Positions 1 to 6,950 are shown, counted from the stretch's first letter. The stretch is DNA of 7,376 nucleotides from Myxococcales bacterium (GCA_003159055.1 PMLH01000301.1:1-7376), one strand, 5' to 3'. Translations and numbers: made by a program. The notes: generated by a model not told the origin, from the sequence alone.

Positions 1-22
1 CAGACCTCAACTTTTCAGACAC
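1..22 (-). CDS. Possible start of a further minus-strand gene (runs off the window)
   Basis: Reading the minus strand, the acyltransferase stop TAG (26-28) is followed after three bases by a GTG at 20-22 that opens a frame reading M-S-E-K-L-R-S to the window edge. An AAGG element lies about seven bases upstream, inside the last codons of the acyltransferase gene, which would suit translational coupling. Only seven codons are visible, so neither the product nor the reality of the gene can be judged. If real, it is the next gene of the same minus-strand operon and would show which pathway the acyltransferase serves. Confidence 0.3.
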
Positions 23-25
23 GCC

Positions 26-1387
26 CTAACCTTCGTCCACTTGCACTTGCACTTGCACTTGCACTTGGGGCGGAAGGCTAGGGATTTCGCGGGTGACTTG
101 GACGTTGCCCACGAGGTCGATGGCGATGCCACTGGCCCACAGCTCTCCCAGGGTTTGGAAAGGGCGGCTGGCTGGGTAGCCCTCGGGCGGTGGTTCGTCG
201 CGGCCGAAGAGGGCGAAGGCCCGTTGGTTGGCGCGATCCTTGATCCTCGTGCCGCCCAGACTGGTCAGCGCAGAGCCGACGCCGACCTCTAGCAAGACGA
301 TGCGCGGCTCTTTAAGTAGCGTCTCGGCGGCGGCGTCGAAGCGGACCGTGGCGCGCAGCTGTTTGGCCCAGTAGTTTCGGTCGGTGGCCTGCTCGGTCGG
401 CATCCATTGGCCGGTGACGGTGGAAAGCAGCGGGCATTGCGGGGCGTGGAACGTGACGGCGGCAAGCTCCTTCAGGAACGGCTCGACCACTGCATCCATG
501 ACCGGCGAATGGACCGCGACGTGAATGGGCGCCGGGCGCGTGACGATGCGTTCGGCAGACAACTGTTCCGCGCAGCGGGCAATGGCGTCGGGCCGCCCGC
601 TGACCAGGCAAAGGTTGGGCGCATTCACGCAGGCGAGGGTGACGTCTGTCGGCAGCTTGGCCACCAGCGCATCGGCGGTGGAGCGAACAATCAGTGCAGC
701 ACCGGGCCCAGTGGCTTGCATCAGGCGACCGCGGTGGTGCACGGCGAGGATCGCGTCCTTCTCGCTCAGCACCGACGACAGCGTGGCGCCCATCCACTCG
801 CCCAGCGAATGGCCCACGTATCCGTCGGGACGCAGGCCCATGTCGATGAGCCAGCGGGCGAGTGACGTACCCACGCAGAAGATGGTCAGCTGAGTCTTGG
901 CGTTGTCTTTCAGAACCGTGTCCGGATCGGCGTGCGCATCGCCGAGCCACGCCAGGCAATCGAAGCCGGAAACGTCCTTGGCCAAGTTGGCCAGACGCAC
1001 GAGGTGCTCGGCCCAGCCCGGTGCCGCGGCAAACAGGCGCGCCAGCACGCCTGGCCGTACGGTCCCCTGACCAGGCAGCGAAACGACGAGCTTCATGCCA
1101 CCGTCGATTGCCGCCGCGGTGGCGTGGCGATTCTTGTCGCGAAGGGCCGCTTCGGCATCAGCCCAGCTTTCCGCCCGTATCGCCCGACGCTGCGGCCCGA
1201 GCGGTCGTCGATCGCGAAGCGTTGCCGCAAGCTCGGGCAGCGAGCAGGGCGCTTGTCCAACCCTGCAAGTCTCGGTCACCCAAAGTGACAGATCTTGCGT
1301 CGCCTGCTCGAGCCCGGCCGGGCTTTTCGCAGACAGGAGCAGGGTGGTCGGGTTTTGTTCGTCGAGGTCGCCGGAGGATAGGCTCAT
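26..1387 (-). CDS. Free-standing polyketide-synthase-type acyltransferase (malonyl-CoA:ACP transacylase superfamily)
   Basis: Predicted cytosolic acyltransferase that loads an acyl group from CoA onto an acyl carrier protein through a serine ester. Numbering is from ATG at 1385-1387 (453 aa), chosen because GGAG lies seven bases upstream; an in-frame GTG at 1447 would add 20 residues with no family likeness. Visible landmarks: PGQG at about 105-108 (oxyanion Gln107), GHSLGEW with nucleophile Ser194, RGRLMQ with Arg219 (the position that binds the substrate carboxylate), and HVAVHSPVMD with catalytic His293. Residues about 14-80 resemble the KS-to-AT linker of type I polyketide synthases, starting TTLLLSAKSP, and the end (LGELWASGIAIDL, then REIPSLPP) resembles the post-AT linker, yet no ketosynthase or carrier domain is attached. 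The specificity motif reads VAVH instead of the usual HAFH (malonyl) or YASH (methylmalonyl), so the substrate is open; GHSLG leans towards malonyl. The C-terminus is a Val-Gln repeat. It lies 89 bp downstream of the MocR gene on the same strand. Confidence 0.88.
   Translation of the reverse strand: MSLSSGDLDEQNPTTLLLSAKSPAGLEQATQDLSLWVTETCRVGQAPCSLPELAATLRDRRPLGPQRRAIRAESWADAEAALRDKNRHATAAAIDGGMKLVVSLPGQGTVRPGVLARLFAAAPGWAEHLVRLANLAKDVSGFDCLAWLGDAHADPDTVLKDNAKTQLTIFCVGTSLARWLIDMGLRPDGYVGHSLGEWMGATLSSVLSEKDAILAVHHRGRLMQATGPGAALIVRSTADALVAKLPTDVTLACVNAPNLCLVSGRPDAIARCAEQLSAERIVTRPAPIHVAVHSPVMDAVVEPFLKELAAVTFHAPQCPLLSTVTGQWMPTEQATDRNYWAKQLRATVRFDAAAETLLKEPRIVLLEVGVGSALTSLGGTRIKDRANQRAFALFGRDEPPPEGYPASRPFQTLGELWASGIAIDLVGNVQVTREIPSLPPQVQVQVQVQVDEG
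39..67. repeat. Hexanucleotide microsatellite (ACTTGC)n in the acyltransferase 3' end
   Basis: On the plus strand the unit ACTTGC is repeated in tandem four times (39-62), followed by five more matching bases. On the coding minus strand it reads as alternating Val and Gln codons (GTG/CAA phase), giving the tail QVQVQVQVQV just before the final Asp-Glu-Gly. Because the unit is six bases, copy-number change by slippage would alter tail length by two residues without breaking the frame. Confidence 0.9.
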
Positions 1388-1476
1388 GCGTGGGCTCCGA
1401 GATGTGAGAGGTACCGAGGAGTCTAGCGCATGAAGAGGAGAGGCCACAGGGGACTCGGAGGGCGCAGATGGGAGCC

Positions 1477-2940
1477 TTACACCACCACGTCAAACCCGCT
1501 GGCGCGCGGCCTGGGCTGGTACTCGGCGGCGGCGCGGGCCAGGCGGGCGATGCCTTCGGTCATGGTCGCGGCGTCGGCGACGATGGGAAGCCGAACGTAG
1601 TCGGCGAAACGATGGTCGGGCGAATTGGCCGAGCCGGCCACCAAGGCGACGCCGTGGCGCTGCGCGATTTGTGCCAGCTCTTCGGCGTTTCCGTCGGGCA
1701 GGCGCGCCCACAGCAGAAGACCGCCGTCGGGTTTTTGCCAGGTCCAACCGGGCAGATTCTGCTTGAGCAGATCGGTCAGCACCCTCATTCGCTCGCCCAG
1801 CTCGCGTCGACGCACTTTCTCCGCCGTAGCGGCGTGTTCGAGCAACTCCACTGCCACGGCTTGCGATAGGAGCGGACCGCCCAGGTCGGACAGGGCCTTG
1901 AAACGGCCGAGGCGCGCGATCCACGCCTCTGGGCCGCGGATGAACCCGACCCGCAGCCCGGTCCAGAAAAGCTTGCTCAGCGAACCGATGGTCAGAATCG
2001 GCGCAGCAGGCGCGAAGGCCGCGATGGGTGGGGGTGGGCGCCGGCCGAAGGAGATGCCCGAGACTGCGTTGTCCTCCACCACCGGAACCTGTAGCTCTTG
2101 GCAAAGCCGCGCGATTTCCCGCCGGGTTTGTTCCGCCATCAGGGCGCCCGTCGGATTGTGGAAGCTCGGCACGAGGTAAAGCAGGCGCGGCCGCATGGCC
2201 AGGTGCGCTCGCAGCCGGTCCAAGTCGATCGCATCACCAGCGCCGGGCAGTGCCAGCACGCGCGCTCCCGCGGAGCCGAACACGTCGATCGCCCCGATGT
2301 AGGTCGGATCCTCCGTCACCACGGTCTCGCCGCGACCGACCAGGAGCCCGGCGACCAGGCTGATAGCCTGCTGGGCGCCGTTGGTGATCAGGACTTCCTC
2401 TTCGCGCGTGGGCAGTCCATCGCGTTGCAGGTGCGCGGCCACGGCCTTGCGCAAGGCCGGAAGCCCCATGGGAAAATAGCCCTCGCCGTTGCCGAGGATG
2501 GAGGCGCCTTCACGGGCGACCGCTTTGATCGCTTCGTCGACTTCCGGCAGGGGCGCCAACTGCGCACTGACGAAGCTGATGGAGCCCTTGGACCGTTCGA
2601 TCAGGCTGCGGAACACGACGTTGCGACGGAACGCGGTCGACACTTCGTGCTCTTGCTGGCTGGGCCAGCCGATCTTGCCCGACCGCCTGATCCAGGTTCC
2701 GCTGCCGTGCCGGCTTTCGATGGTGCCCGCCTCGCGCAGGCGTGCATAGGCTTGCACGACGGTGGTGCGGCTGAGCTTGAGGGCAGAGGCCAACGTGCGC
2801 TCGGGCGGTAGCCGGGTACCCGGCAGAAGGTCGCTGCGCCCGACCGCGGCGGCAATCGCATCCGCCAGTTGCCGGTAAAGCGGGCCATCGCCACACGGAA
2901 AGTCGCCAAGGGCGCGGGCAAGATCTGAAATCGGCGGCAT
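1477..2940 (-). CDS. MocR-family transcriptional regulator (GntR helix-turn-helix plus PLP-dependent aminotransferase-like domain)
   Basis: DNA-binding regulator of 487 aa, the usual MocR length. Residues about 19-85 form a GntR-type winged helix: PLYRQLADAI, LPPERTLA, LSRTTVVQAYARL and the wing ESRHGSGTWI. From about residue 115 a fold-type I aminotransferase domain follows: ITNGAQQAIS, the DPTY segment near 211, HNPTG with Asn262, VVEDN with Asp290 facing the pyridine nitrogen, GSLSK with the Schiff-base Lys323, and YVRLP with Arg450 as the likely substrate-carboxylate contact. All main PLP contacts are present, so PLP binding is likely; the Tyr often found three residues after the Asp is absent. 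Family knowledge: such proteins usually control a neighbouring gene in response to PLP or a PLP-amino-acid adduct and have typically lost efficient catalysis. The gene is divergent from the branched-chain aminotransferase gene, its probable target, and a motif copy in the shared intergenic region overlaps its own weak ribosome site, which suggests autoregulation. Which metabolite it senses cannot be told from sequence. Confidence 0.93.
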   Translation of the reverse strand: MPPISDLARALGDFPCGDGPLYRQLADAIAAAVGRSDLLPGTRLPPERTLASALKLSRTTVVQAYARLREAGTIESRHGSGTWIRRSGKIGWPSQQEHEVSTAFRRNVVFRSLIERSKGSISFVSAQLAPLPEVDEAIKAVAREGASILGNGEGYFPMGLPALRKAVAAHLQRDGLPTREEEVLITNGAQQAISLVAGLLVGRGETVVTEDPTYIGAIDVFGSAGARVLALPGAGDAIDLDRLRAHLAMRPRLLYLVPSFHNPTGALMAEQTRREIARLCQELQVPVVEDNAVSGISFGRRPPPPIAAFAPAAPILTIGSLSKLFWTGLRVGFIRGPEAWIARLGRFKALSDLGGPLLSQAVAVELLEHAATAEKVRRRELGERMRVLTDLLKQNLPGWTWQKPDGGLLLWARLPDGNAEELAQIAQRHGVALVAGSANSPDHRFADYVRLPIVADAATMTEGIARLARAAAEYQPRPRASGFDVVV

Positions 2941-3068
2941 GTGAACCAGTCCACCTCGCTACAAGTGGTTCTTGAATGTGCCTCTCTTGTGGCGCAATTT
3001 CAAGCCTTCTCGCGTATTGGATTGTAAGTGGACTTAAAAGTGGACTCGCTGACCGACGGAGGATCGCC
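2941..3068. promoter_or_regulatory. Divergent promoter/operator region between the MocR and aminotransferase genes
   Basis: A 128-bp region, more AT-rich than the flanking genes, separates the two divergent starts and must hold both promoters. It carries two exact direct copies of AAGTGGACT (3026-3034 and 3038-3046, start-to-start 12 bp), an inverted copy of the core at 2948-2954 (AGTCCAC) and a partial copy AAGTGG at 2963-2968. Direct repeats near a divergent target gene fit MocR operators. The inverted copy overlaps the AGGTGG ribosome site of the MocR gene, and the direct pair ends 12 bp before the GGAGGA of the aminotransferase gene. I could not place convincing -35/-10 boxes. Confidence 0.6.
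3058..3063 (+). promoter_or_regulatory. Ribosome binding site deciding the aminotransferase start
   Basis: GGAGGA sits five bases before GTG at 3069-3071, the first codon from which the translation aligns with the aminotransferase family. The frame is open up to an ATG at 2976, but that longer form would translate through the operator-like repeats and adds 31 residues with no family likeness. Confidence 0.85.
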
Positions 3069-3995
3069 GTGGCCAACAAACTTCCTCGCATGGCCTTTTT
3101 CAAGGACCGCATCGTTCCCTACGCCGAGGCGCAGGTGGGGCTTCTCACCCACACCCTCAACTATGGCACCGGGGTCTTTGCCGGCATTCGGGGCTATTGG
3201 AACAAGGACCAAAGCAAGCTGTTCATCTTTCGCTTGCCCGACCACGTGCGTCGCTTGCACGAGTCCTCTCGCCTGATGCGCATGAATCTGGCGCTCGGTG
3301 AAGACGCCACCGCCCGCGCGGTGCTCGACCTGGTGAAGGCCGAGGGGCTGCAAGAGGACTGTTACATCCGGCCGCTTGCCTTCTACTGTGACGAGGTCAT
3401 CGGCGTGCGGCTGCACGGGCTGACCCCGGCGCTCGGCATCGTGGCGGTGCCGTTCGGGCTTTACATCGATAAGGTGGATGGTGCGCACTGCACGGTCTCG
3501 TCCTGGCGCAGGCCGGACGACAGCGTGATCCCGGCGCGCGGCAAGATCACCGGTAGCTACGCCAACAGTGCCTTCGCCAAGAGCGACGCCGAGCTGGCCG
3601 GCTTCGACGAGGCGATCTTGCTCAACCACGCGGGCTACGTCAGCGAGGGATCCGGGGAGAACATCTTCGTCGTCCGTCGTGGTGTCGTCGCGACGCCGTC
3701 GCTCAACCAAAGCGTGCTCGAAGGCATCACGCGCAGATCGCTGCTTGCGCTTCTGCGCGACGAGCTGGGCGTGACGGTGGAAGAGCGCCCGGTCGACCGC
3801 GGCGAGTTGTTCGTGGCCGACGAGGTCTTCCTCACCGGCACGGCCGCGCAAATCACCGCGGTTTCGCGCATCGATCACCGCCCGGTCGGCGGCGGGCAGA
3901 TCGGGCCGCTGACCAAGAAGTTGCGCGACCTGTTCTTCGACGTGGTTCGCGGCCGCGTGGCCAAGTACCGTGGCTGGTGCACACCGATCGAGTAG
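3069..3995 (+). CDS. ilvE: Branched-chain amino acid aminotransferase (class IV PLP enzyme)
   Basis: Cytosolic PLP enzyme predicted to exchange the amino group between Val/Leu/Ile and 2-oxoglutarate, the last step of branched-chain amino acid synthesis and the first of breakdown. From the GTG start it is 308 aa, almost exactly the E. coli IlvE length (309). Landmarks: LTHTLNYGTGVF near 27-38, RLHESSRL at 62-69, YIRPLAFY at 99-106, Lys159 in GKITGSYANS as Schiff-base lysine (same number as in E. coli), Glu193 opening EGSGENIF, and GTAAQIT near 257-263 for PLP phosphate binding. The stretch from Glu193 to Arg222 satisfies the complete class IV aminotransferase signature spacing. D-amino acid transaminase and aminodeoxychorismate lyase share the fold but fit the length and motifs less well. 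It is divergent from the MocR gene, its likely regulator, and precedes two membrane-protein genes on the same strand. Confidence 0.9.
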   Translation: MANKLPRMAFFKDRIVPYAEAQVGLLTHTLNYGTGVFAGIRGYWNKDQSKLFIFRLPDHVRRLHESSRLMRMNLALGEDATARAVLDLVKAEGLQEDCYIRPLAFYCDEVIGVRLHGLTPALGIVAVPFGLYIDKVDGAHCTVSSWRRPDDSVIPARGKITGSYANSAFAKSDAELAGFDEAILLNHAGYVSEGSGENIFVVRRGVVATPSLNQSVLEGITRRSLLALLRDELGVTVEERPVDRGELFVADEVFLTGTAAQITAVSRIDHRPVGGGQIGPLTKKLRDLFFDVVRGRVAKYRGWCTPIE

Positions 3996-4045
3996 GCCGC
4001 GAGGCGCTCGACAAGTCCCGGCATTTCCGACAATCTGTGAGTCCC

Positions 4046-5662
4046 ATGTCGGAAGTTCCCGCGGCTGGCGAAGATGACTTTTGCGGCGGGCCTTGTGCCC
4101 GCGACGGCGTTGTTTGCGCCAAGGCCTCGCCGCCGCCCGCCATCTATCCGCGCGAGCTGCGCTGGTGGCACTTCCTCGTGTTCGCGGTGATCTATCTCTA
4201 CGCGTTTCCCTACTTCGACAAGCTCCGCAACGCCAACGAGATGCCGCGCATTCTCATGACCAAGGCGATGGTCGACCATCGGGTCTTCGACCTCGACAAG
4301 GTCCAGGGCGAGCTTCTCACGCACACCGACACGTCGATAGCGCCGAACGGTCACATCTATCCCAACAAGCCGCCCGGCCCGTCGCTGCTCGCAATGCCAG
4401 CGTATGCTGTCTGCAAGCTATTCAAGCTCACATCGCTGCGCGTGGTGACCTGGGCCTTTCGCGTGACGGTGGTGACCATCCCGTCGCTGCTGTTCCTGCC
4501 GCTGTTCTATCGGCTCTCGCGTCGCTTTGCCGCCGACGAGAGCTCCCGGCGGACCGCATTGGTTGCGTACGCCTTGGGATCGCAGGCGATGCCCTACGCC
4601 CTGCTGTTCATGTCGCACGCGCTGACCGCGGTATTCGCGGGGGCGGCCTTTGTATCCGCCGTCGCGCTGGTACGTCAGGGAACCAAGCGCCCGGCGTGGG
4701 CCGCGGTTTGGATCGGCCTATCCTGCTCGCTGGGCGTTGCGATGGACTACCAGGCGGCCCTGCCGAGCATCGTCATCGGGCTCTACGTGCTTGCCTTTTC
4801 TCGGCGGCGCCTGACCAACGTGGCCTTGATGGCGTCGGGTGCTCTGCCCATCGCGGTGTTCCTCGGCTACTACCACCACGTCGCCTACGGCGGCGTGTTC
4901 AAGACCGGCTACTCGTACGCGGTCGACACGGCGCTCAAAAACGGCTTCATGGGCCTGGTCGGGCCGACCTGGGCGTCGTTCGTCAACACCGTGCTCCTGC
5001 CATCGAACGGGCTTTTGGTGCTGGCGCCGTGGGTGCTGTTGGCGTTTGCCGGCATGATCGCGGTTGCGGTCGACCCTCGCGTGCGCCGTCGCTGCGGTCC
5101 CGAGGCGCTTGCCTGTGCGGTGATCATGCTTGCCGACATTCTGATGCTCAGCTCGCTCGTTCCGTACATGTCGCGCAGCGGTTGGGGCATCGGGCCACGC
5201 TACATGACCTTGGCCATGCCCTTTGTTGCGTGGTTGGCGGTGATTGGCCTGAAGACCGCGAAGCGTAACCGATTCACCCACGTCCTTTCGCTCGCGTTGG
5301 TGCTGGCCAGCGCCACGGTCTTCGTCGTCGGTGGAACGATGTTCCCGCACTGGCCGGATCGCCTGAAGAACCCGCTTTACGATCTGGTGTTCCCGCTGGT
5401 CGGTCGCGGCTATGCGGTTCATTCGCTTGGCACCGCGGCCGGCCTCAGTGGCATCCTCGCGATCTTGCCGCTCTATCTCTTCGCGCTGGTCGCAGTGCTG
5501 TGGCTGCTCGGGCTCTGGCGGCGGCGGCTCTTGCCGAAGGTTGCCGTGGTTTGTGGGCTGGCGGTCTTGCTGGTGCTCGGCCATCGCGCTTTCCCCAAGA
5601 CCGATCAGACCCAGATCAACCCGTGGCCCATGATTCATTCCATCTGGGAGCCGAGGCGTTGA
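4046..5662 (+). CDS. Polytopic membrane protein resembling GT-C glycosyltransferases
   Basis: Integral membrane protein of 538 aa from ATG 4046, with roughly 10 to 12 hydrophobic segments; the first spans about residues 40-57. The long first outer loop contains NANEMPR with Glu65, then FDLDK, then a PNKPPGPSLLAMP segment around Lys108, and a later loop holds GWGIGPRY at 379-386. This order (acidic residue after the first helix, KxPG segment, GxGPRY loop) is what I recall of GT-C-like proteins that use polyprenyl-phosphate sugars, so transfer of a sugar at the outer face of the inner membrane is the best guess; the acceptor is unknown. The start is uncertain: GTG at 3977 (overlapping the aminotransferase end) and GTG at 4037 are in frame and no start has a good ribosome site. 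The chosen form has a polar N-terminal tail with cysteines at 13, 17 and 24. It starts 50 bp after the aminotransferase gene and its stop abuts the next gene. Confidence 0.75.
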   Translation: MSEVPAAGEDDFCGGPCARDGVVCAKASPPPAIYPRELRWWHFLVFAVIYLYAFPYFDKLRNANEMPRILMTKAMVDHRVFDLDKVQGELLTHTDTSIAPNGHIYPNKPPGPSLLAMPAYAVCKLFKLTSLRVVTWAFRVTVVTIPSLLFLPLFYRLSRRFAADESSRRTALVAYALGSQAMPYALLFMSHALTAVFAGAAFVSAVALVRQGTKRPAWAAVWIGLSCSLGVAMDYQAALPSIVIGLYVLAFSRRRLTNVALMASGALPIAVFLGYYHHVAYGGVFKTGYSYAVDTALKNGFMGLVGPTWASFVNTVLLPSNGLLVLAPWVLLAFAGMIAVAVDPRVRRRCGPEALACAVIMLADILMLSSLVPYMSRSGWGIGPRYMTLAMPFVAWLAVIGLKTAKRNRFTHVLSLALVLASATVFVVGGTMFPHWPDRLKNPLYDLVFPLVGRGYAVHSLGTAAGLSGILAILPLYLFALVAVLWLLGLWRRRLLPKVAVVCGLAVLLVLGHRAFPKTDQTQINPWPMIHSIWEPRR

Positions 5663-5665
5663 GTG

Positions 5666-6667
5666 ATGACCGCGTTTTGGGCCAAGCTGAAGAAACTCCA
5701 CGGCCGCTACGCGCCCTGGATTTCGCTCGCGCTTGGCATCCTGGCCCGTACCTTCAGCCACAAAGGCGTTGATTTCGCGCCCAAGGCCGTCGCGATCTTG
5801 GCGCTGGCGTGGCTCTTGCCCATCGTGGTTTCGCGTTGGCTGCGTGTGCCGCCCGAGGGCGCCACCGAATCGAAGCTGCACAATTTCCTTCGCACCGTCA
5901 GTCCCTTGCTAACGGTGATGCTTTACAAGAACGTGCTCTTCTTTCTTGTGCCGATCTGGTTCGGATCAGCGCATGTCGGATCGATCAACATCGTGATGCC
6001 GCTGATTTTAGCGGCCATGGCGCTCCTCACCTGTTTTGCGCGCCACTACCGCGAAGCCGTGCTCGACGAGCCGCGGATTCGCGTGTTGTGGACGGCTATG
6101 ATTCTGTTTGCGGCGCTGGTGCCGGCAACCGCAGTGGTGGCACTTACCTCACCGCGAACGTCGATCGCGATTTCTGCGCTGTTGGCCTCGGCCGTGGCGT
6201 GGGCGGCCCTGGCGCCAAGTGAAAGCTTGTTTTCGCGCAAGGGCGTCGTGTCACTGGCGCAGATTTCCCTTCCTGCGGCGCTGTTGCTTGGCCTGGCAGC
6301 GCCTCTGTTTCCGCCCGTGCCCATGATTTGCCACGACCACGGTGTTGGAACGGCCCTTGCGAACCGCGAGCTGGTGGGCCGGGCCACGCGCTTCCCGCGC
6401 GGCGTCCCGCGCGTGTACGCGTGGTTTGAAGTCACCCTGCCCAAGCGCGCCCGCCAGCAAGTCGCCTTTCGGTGGTACCACGAAGGCGTCGCCGTCGGTG
6501 CCCCGGTGCACGTGATGGTGGTCGGCGGTCGTAAGGAAGGCTTCCGTACCTCGACCAACATCGCCACCCCCGCCATCGGATCATGGCGCGTGGATCTGCT
6601 GACCGACAAGTCATCCCAGCTCATCGGATGGACCACCTTCGAAGTGGATGCGCATCCCTCACAGTGA
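5666..6667 (+). CDS. DUF5924/DUF2914-like membrane protein
   Basis: Protein of 333 aa with about seven predicted membrane segments (near residues 17-30, 41-58, 82-99, 108-123, 142-160, 167-183 and 198-214), followed by a soluble C-terminal domain from about 225 that probably lies outside the cytoplasmic membrane. The C-terminal domain has the DUF2914 pattern as I recall it: RFPRGVPRVYAWFEV, FRWYHEG, GGRKEGFRTST, GSWRVDLLT and IGWTTFEV. The membrane part resembles DUF5924, whose members carry the same pairing. The biochemical role of these families is unknown, so none is assigned. ATG 5666 is chosen, three bases after the previous stop, with GAGG nine bases upstream inside the preceding gene; an overlapping GTG at 5663 is an alternative. 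The tight junction implies translational coupling with the GT-C-like protein and a joint function at the envelope. Confidence 0.78.
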   Translation: MTAFWAKLKKLHGRYAPWISLALGILARTFSHKGVDFAPKAVAILALAWLLPIVVSRWLRVPPEGATESKLHNFLRTVSPLLTVMLYKNVLFFLVPIWFGSAHVGSINIVMPLILAAMALLTCFARHYREAVLDEPRIRVLWTAMILFAALVPATAVVALTSPRTSIAISALLASAVAWAALAPSESLFSRKGVVSLAQISLPAALLLGLAAPLFPPVPMICHDHGVGTALANRELVGRATRFPRGVPRVYAWFEVTLPKRARQQVAFRWYHEGVAVGAPVHVMVVGGRKEGFRTSTNIATPAIGSWRVDLLTDKSSQLIGWTTFEVDAHPSQ

Positions 6668-6702
6668 TGTCGAGATCGCGGCACAGCCTGCCCCTTGAAA
6701 AT

Positions 6703-6764
6703 TTCGATCGAAGCAGGTGCAACCTTTTTGCCGGCAACGACATCCGAGCAGGCGCTCCGCGGAG
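6703..6764. repeat. Cluster of three perfect 10-bp palindromes
   Basis: TTCGATCGAA at 6703-6712, TTGCCGGCAA at 6728-6737 and CTCCGCGGAG at 6755-6764 are each fully self-complementary. Centre-to-centre distances are 25 and 27 bp. The three sequences differ, so they are not copies of one operator, and without loops they make poor hairpins. They may be binding sites of dimeric proteins or chance. Confidence 0.5.
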
Positions 6765-6950
6765 AAAGGCTCGCCCCTTGGCCCCCGTCGGGAAGTCACG
6801 GATGCATGGTCGCATCTTCGCAACGAAATGCAAAGTCGAGTCCACACAATGAGAGGATTTTTGCCTGGTCACCCGGCAAGCTGCCGATAGACTGCATGGC
6901 GCCGAGCTCAGTCGTACCAGGTCGCTCGGTCACAGTGCGGTATTTCTGCA

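Noticed and set aside
41..292. Plus-strand frame starting with a His-Leu repeat
   Set aside because: The HLHLHL start is only the microsatellite read in the opposite direction; the rest is antisense to the acyltransferase.
1388..1447. Upstream GTG start for the acyltransferase
   Set aside because: It adds 20 residues with no family likeness; ATG 1387 has GGAG at good spacing.
2098..2811. 237-aa open frame on the plus strand
   Set aside because: Antisense to the MocR gene, whose domains are unambiguous; no recognisable motif.
2976..3068. Upstream ATG start for the aminotransferase (31 extra residues)
   Set aside because: No ribosome site, runs through the operator-like repeats and adds non-homologous residues, while GTG 3069 has GGAGGA at ideal spacing and gives the expected length.
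3000..3878. 292-aa open frame on the minus strand
   Set aside because: Antisense to the aminotransferase, which carries all catalytic motifs; composition is that of a complement shadow.
4718..5881. 387-aa open frame on the minus strand
   Set aside because: Antisense to the GT-C-like gene and the next gene; very rich in Arg, His, Gln and Asp with no membrane or domain pattern, typical of the complement of GC-rich hydrophobic coding sequence.
6715..6729. AGGT-GCA-ACCT stem followed by T residues as an intrinsic terminator
   Set aside because: The stem has only four pairs and is not GC-rich, too weak to call although the position after the 6667 stop is suitable.
6861..6891. TTGCCT and GATAGA as a -35/-10 pair for the putative lipoprotein gene
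   Set aside because: The spacing is 19 bases and the -10 matches poorly; in GC-rich DNA such pairs arise by chance.
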